Shown here: one piece after another, positions 53,079-56,250 of the stretch | Numbering within the stretch: the stretch's first letter is position 1 | Layout: every line of letters starts with the position of its first letter | Source: Clostridiales bacterium | GTDB lineage: Bacteria > Bacillota > Clostridia > Lachnospirales > Lachnospiraceae | Length of the DNA: 56,250 bases | Assembly (NCBI GenBank): GCA_018365455.1 | Contig: JAGZJZ010000043.1 | Span: forward strand, 1 to 56,250 | Reading direction: 5' to 3' | The notes under the pieces: model-generated | The model's database searches: none | Seen by the model: only the letters and a program-made list of their open reading frames with translations | What the model was told of the DNA's origin: nothing | Position numbers and translations under genes: made by a program

Positions 53079-53158
53079 GACACTTGTCATTTTTTATATT
53101 GTAAAGCTGTGGTAAATTAATGTCAAGTTAGAAAAAGTTTTGTGGTAATTCCACAAAA
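53079..53158. promoter_or_regulatory. Two dyads between the Crp/Fnr regulator and the MFS operon
   Basis: TGACA-CT-TGTCA (53079-53090) lies near the regulator's start. TTTTGTGG-TAATT-CCACAAAA (53138-53158) has perfect 8-bp arms and lies about 45 bases before a likely -10 (TATAAA, 53182-53187), a position suited to a class II activator. Confidence 0.6.
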
Positions 53159-53209
53159 TATATCCGGATATCTTTAACTACTATAAAACAAAAGCAAAGG
53201 AGCAGCGAG

Positions 53210-54397
53210 ATGAAAAAGAGATATAAGCTGATTGGTTTTTTGGCATTTGCCATGTATTTTCTCACAGGCGCTACTTGTGTACTTGTAGGAAGCAGCCTTC
53301 CCCAGCTGGTTGAAATGTATGGGATGACATTGGAAAAGGTCGTTTTGCTGGGATCAGCATATGCACTTGGGCGGGTTCTTACTGTATATATTACAGGAAG
53401 AATGACAGAGAAACTGGGACCGATAAAGGTTCTGGCAGCAGGCATCATCCTGACAGCGAGTTTCCTTCTGGGAATTCCGTTAATTGTTAATTTCTATGCC
53501 GGCATGGTATTTGCATTTTTGGGCGGAGTCGGCATGGGGACTCAGGATGCCGTCTGCCCTGTATTATTAAGTGTTGTATTTAAGAAAAATTATGCAAGCT
53601 CTCTGAGTGGAGGGCAAGGGCTGTTTGGTCTTGGAACCTTTGTGACACCGTTTTTAATCGGAGTACTTTTGACCGGGAAGCTTCCGTTCTACTGGTGCTA
53701 TTTTGTACTGACAGGTGTTGCCCTGGTCATGCTGGTGTGCATTCCTTTTGTCAGAATCGAAGAGTCTGTCCAGGGGGAAGGCTCAGAAGAACACATCGAA
53801 CCATTATATGTGAAAAAAACCTGGGTTGCCTATGCCGGAATCTTTACCGTAGTTGCAGCGTTCAGCGCTGTATCCAGTACACTGGGGTTGTATATTTCCA
53901 GCTTTGCACAGAGTATGGGAAGCTCGGAGGCATCCGGAGCATTTATGCTGACCGTGTATAATGTGGGCTGTGTAATCGGAGGGTTTGTATTTGTATGGGT
54001 ACTAAAATATATCAAAAGCCAGACCGTCCTGCTGATCAACTGTGCCGGAGCCTTTGCGGCTATTGCAGTTTCCATGATTGTAAATACCACACAGTTTTAT
54101 TTTATCGGATTATTTATAACCGGATTATTCCTGGGCGTCCTTTTCAGCGTCATCGTGGCAATTGCAACACGCATTAATTCCAAACGGGTAAGCGTGGCAA
54201 GTTCCCTGGTAGCAACAGCCAGCGGCATCGCGGATTTCCTGACACCGGTAATTACTGGCATGGTTATTTCCAAATTAGGAATCGGATTCTCTTTCAAATT
54301 TACATTAATCATGCTGGCAGTCTGCATTGCATCTGCAGCAGTCTTAAAGCTGATTACAACAGAGGATAAAGAAAAAGTAAGAATCATTCAACAATAA
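53210..54397 (+). CDS. MFS transporter of the nucleoside cluster
   Basis: 395 aa, twelve predicted spans, ATG at 53210 after AAAGGAGC. It has the MFS loop 2-3 motif (GRVLTVYITGRMTEKLGPIK) and an internal repeat in the second half (GIADFLTPVITGMVISKLG). It lies 23 bases before the nucleoside hydrolase, so it likely imports the nucleoside or ribosyl compound that enzyme cleaves (inference). Confidence 0.88.
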   Translation: MKKRYKLIGFLAFAMYFLTGATCVLVGSSLPQLVEMYGMTLEKVVLLGSAYALGRVLTVYITGRMTEKLGPIKVLAAGIILTASFLLGIPLIVNFYAGMVFAFLGGVGMGTQDAVCPVLLSVVFKKNYASSLSGGQGLFGLGTFVTPFLIGVLLTGKLPFYWCYFVLTGVALVMLVCIPFVRIEESVQGEGSEEHIEPLYVKKTWVAYAGIFTVVAAFSAVSSTLGLYISSFAQSMGSSEASGAFMLTVYNVGCVIGGFVFVWVLKYIKSQTVLLINCAGAFAAIAVSMIVNTTQFYFIGLFITGLFLGVLFSVIVAIATRINSKRVSVASSLVATASGIADFLTPVITGMVISKLGIGFSFKFTLIMLAVCIASAAVLKLITTEDKEKVRIIQQ

Positions 54398-54420
54398 AAA
54401 CAGATAAGGAGATCATAATT

Positions 54421-55368
54421 ATGGAACAGAAGAAAAAAATTATCATTGACACAGACTGCGGATCAGATGACGCAATGGCAATCGCCATGGCACTGAACGA
54501 TCCGGCATATGAAATTGTAATGATTTCAACCGTATCCGGAAATGTAAATGCAGTTCAGGCTACCATAAATACACTGACTACCATTGAATATGCCGAGACC
54601 TACGAGCCGCCGGTATATCAGGGCGCAGATAAAATGCTTTTAAAAGAGCTGGTATATGCACATGAAACACATGGAAACGATGGTATGGGAGACATTGGAC
54701 TTGTACCCAAGAGATTAAAGGCTCAGGAAGGAAACGGCATTTTAAAAATGCTGCAGTGTTTAAGAGACAGCGAACCTGGGGAAATTGATATTGTAGCGCT
54801 GGGACCTCTTACCAATCTTGCCATTGCCATCCGTTTGGATTATGAAGCCATGCAAAAAGCTGGCCGTATCGTAATTATGGGTACCGCAGGATTGGGCGCA
54901 GGCAATGTCACTCCCACAGCGGAATTTAATATCTGGCAGGATGCGGAGGCAGCGAAAATAGTAACGGAATCGGGACTAAAAGAAATCATATATGTCGGCT
55001 GGGATGCATGCCTTGGTGACAGCATGCTGAATCCTGAAGAAATCGAAAAAATCAGAAACGGAAGCAGGCTTGGGAAATTTGCAATTGACTGCAATAAAAA
55101 TCTGATGGAGATGAACCGGGAAAGGTTTGGAGATGCCTATCTGGATATGGCTGATCCCTCTGCGATGGCAGCGGCACTCTATCCGGAGTGTATTGAAAAG
55201 TGTGATAAATATTACTGCGAGGTGGATGCATCCAACGGACCCAGCTACGGTACTGTTCTGGTTGACGTCAATTATTTTTCAGGAAAAGAACCAAATGTAT
55301 ATATCTGCAGCAAGCTGTATGCGGACAAGTATAAAAACTACATTTATAAGACATTAAAAGTAGAATAA
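54421..55368 (+). CDS. Nucleoside hydrolase (inosine/uridine-preferring family)
   Basis: 315 aa, standard length. The calcium site DTDCGSDDAMA near the N-terminus is the family signature (DTDxGxDD); TVSGNVNA, GPLTNLAIAIRLD, GTAGLGAGNVTPTAEFNIWQD and the C-terminal ADPSAMAAALYPE complete the active site. It splits ribonucleosides into base and ribose. ATG at 54421 after AAGGAGATCA. Between MFS and ECF genes in one direction. Confidence 0.93.
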   Translation: MEQKKKIIIDTDCGSDDAMAIAMALNDPAYEIVMISTVSGNVNAVQATINTLTTIEYAETYEPPVYQGADKMLLKELVYAHETHGNDGMGDIGLVPKRLKAQEGNGILKMLQCLRDSEPGEIDIVALGPLTNLAIAIRLDYEAMQKAGRIVIMGTAGLGAGNVTPTAEFNIWQDAEAAKIVTESGLKEIIYVGWDACLGDSMLNPEEIEKIRNGSRLGKFAIDCNKNLMEMNRERFGDAYLDMADPSAMAAALYPECIEKCDKYYCEVDASNGPSYGTVLVDVNYFSGKEPNVYICSKLYADKYKNYIYKTLKVE

Positions 55369-55491
55369 GCAGACACGTAAACCAAAGTACATTACAAAGT
55401 GCTCACCCGAAAGGCGGTTCCTCAGTAAAACTGCGATATAATGTATATCCAATGGGCATCCTGTATTAAGTATATAAGGAGGAGGTTAAAG

Positions 55492-56100
55492 ATGAGAAGG
55501 AAAACCAATTCTAATTCATTAAAAGATGATTTTTCCATGCTGGCACAGCTAATGATACCGGTATGTGTTGCAGTAAATTTTGTCGGAGGACAGCTTGCCG
55601 CTCTATTAAAACTCCCTGTATATCTGGATGCGGTCGGAACCTTTCTCATCGCCATGCTCTGCGGTCCCTGGGTAGCTGCTGTCACAGGAATGCTGTCTAC
55701 TCTTGTAGCCGGGATTGCCAATCCCTCTAACTTTCCATTCCTCCCTGTCAGTATCATAATTGGCTTCACAGCTGGTTTTCTCGCAATAAAAGGGATGTTT
55801 ACCCAGTGGTGGAAGTGGATTCTTTCCATTCTTATATTGTCAGCGGTATCCATTCTGGCAGCAGCTCCGGTGGTGGTTCTTTTGTACGGCGGAGTTACGG
55901 GCGGAGGTACCTCCATCATCACCGCTGTAGCAATGGCAGCCGGGGCAAATATCTGGACTGCATTTTTCGGAACGGAAGGAATCTTCACGGTATTAGACCG
56001 GGTTATCTCCTTTATCATCTGCTGGCTTGTCATAAGGGTAATTCCAAAAAGGACTCTCATCAAGTTCCTCTGCGGCAGATACTATATCAAAGAAACGTAA
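55492..56100 (+). CDS. ECF transporter S-component-like membrane protein
   Basis: 202 aa from the ATG at 55492 (MRRKTNSNSLKDD), chosen for AAGGAGGAGG upstream; the frame is open 17 codons earlier. Six spans; LPVYLDAVGTFLIAMLCGPW followed by GMLSTLVAGIANPSNFPF is the ECF S-component pattern. The energising EcfA/EcfT genes are not seen before the window ends. By position after the nucleoside hydrolase it may bind a nucleoside, nucleobase or related vitamin; the substrate is not shown. Confidence 0.8.
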   Translation: MRRKTNSNSLKDDFSMLAQLMIPVCVAVNFVGGQLAALLKLPVYLDAVGTFLIAMLCGPWVAAVTGMLSTLVAGIANPSNFPFLPVSIIIGFTAGFLAIKGMFTQWWKWILSILILSAVSILAAAPVVVLLYGGVTGGGTSIITAVAMAAGANIWTAFFGTEGIFTVLDRVISFIICWLVIRVIPKRTLIKFLCGRYYIKET

Positions 56101-56137
56101 CAACATCCATACCGTACTGCTATATCCAATGGGATTA

Positions 56138-56250
56138 TAGAGCGTGTTTTCAAATTGCTTTCTGGCAGCTGTGCGTCACACTTTGTGGGAGATTTGTCCC
56201 GGATGAAGGGCGACAAGCGGGCTACGTAACCTGAATTCGGGGCAAATATA
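56138..56250. repeat. Long form of the dispersed inverted repeat, cut by the window edge
   Basis: TAGAGCGTGTTTTCAAATTG at the left end; the stretch follows the reverse complement of 29824-29989 closely (TGCTTTCTGGCAGCTGTGCG, TTTGTGGGAGATTTGTCC, GCGGGCTACG). The right half lies outside the window. Confidence 0.8.

Noticed and set aside
55369..55491. Possible riboswitch before the ECF S-component (CACCCGAAAGGCGG motif)
   Set aside because: It recalls the c-di-GMP riboswitch tetraloop region but lacks the rest of that consensus and any pairing I could follow; a covariance search would settle it.

Overview
The window looks like a chromosomal segment of an anaerobic, spore-forming member of the Clostridia, most likely the Lachnospiraceae (inference). 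The reasons are moderate-to-low GC, strong AGGAGG-type ribosome sites, YesM/YesN-type two-component systems, very large secreted LamG/GH43 proteins with Big_2 and FIVAR modules, a Spo0E-like regulator behind Spo0A boxes, and a UroD-type methyltransferase with its corrinoid protein. No rRNA, tRNA, CRISPR array or complete insertion sequence was recognised.

Layout: (1) 1-2.3 kb, AT-rich: a subtilase cut by the window edge, a frameshifted gene remnant, and a remnant of a small-toxin locus that keeps its antisense-RNA promoter. (2) 2.3-16.8 kb: two giant secreted GH43 proteins (3042 and 1737 aa) on the minus strand, separated by an inserted hairpin element with apparent target-site duplication. 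(3) 16.8-21.5 kb: a second inverted-repeat element, an intact candidate type I toxin locus, an AraC regulator with a DMT exporter, an ATC-hydrolase-family protein, a Spo0E-like regulator with tandem Spo0A boxes, and an Xre repressor. (4) 21.6-23.4 kb: a DUF6132-like membrane protein, trxA and trxB behind a near-perfect promoter with an overlapping operator. (5) 23.6-37 kb: a furanose-type ABC importer (ytfQ-ytfR-ytfT-yjfF), three AraC-type response regulators, one YesM-type histidine kinase and a second YtfQ-like lipoprotein next to the kinase. (6) 37.3-43.7 kb: a 2151-aa secreted GH127/GH146-type beta-L-arabinofuranosidase. (7) 44-47.4 kb: a decayed hipBA pair, a metallophosphoesterase and rarA. 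(8) 47.7-52.2 kb: corrinoid protein, UroD-type methyltransferase and GPH transporter, with a divergent TetR regulator. (9) 52.3-56.2 kb: a Crp/Fnr regulator divergent from an MFS transporter, a nucleoside hydrolase and an ECF S-component.

How the parts may work together (inference): the three giant enzymes cut alpha- and beta-linked L-arabinofuranose decorations outside the cell, the Ytf-type importer takes up the released furanose sugar, and the kinase with its lipoprotein and three regulators senses it. The 47.7-52.2 kb block looks like a separate import-and-demethylation cassette. A family of short imperfect inverted repeats (at least six copies) is scattered from 29.8 kb to the right edge, mostly at the 3' ends of genes.
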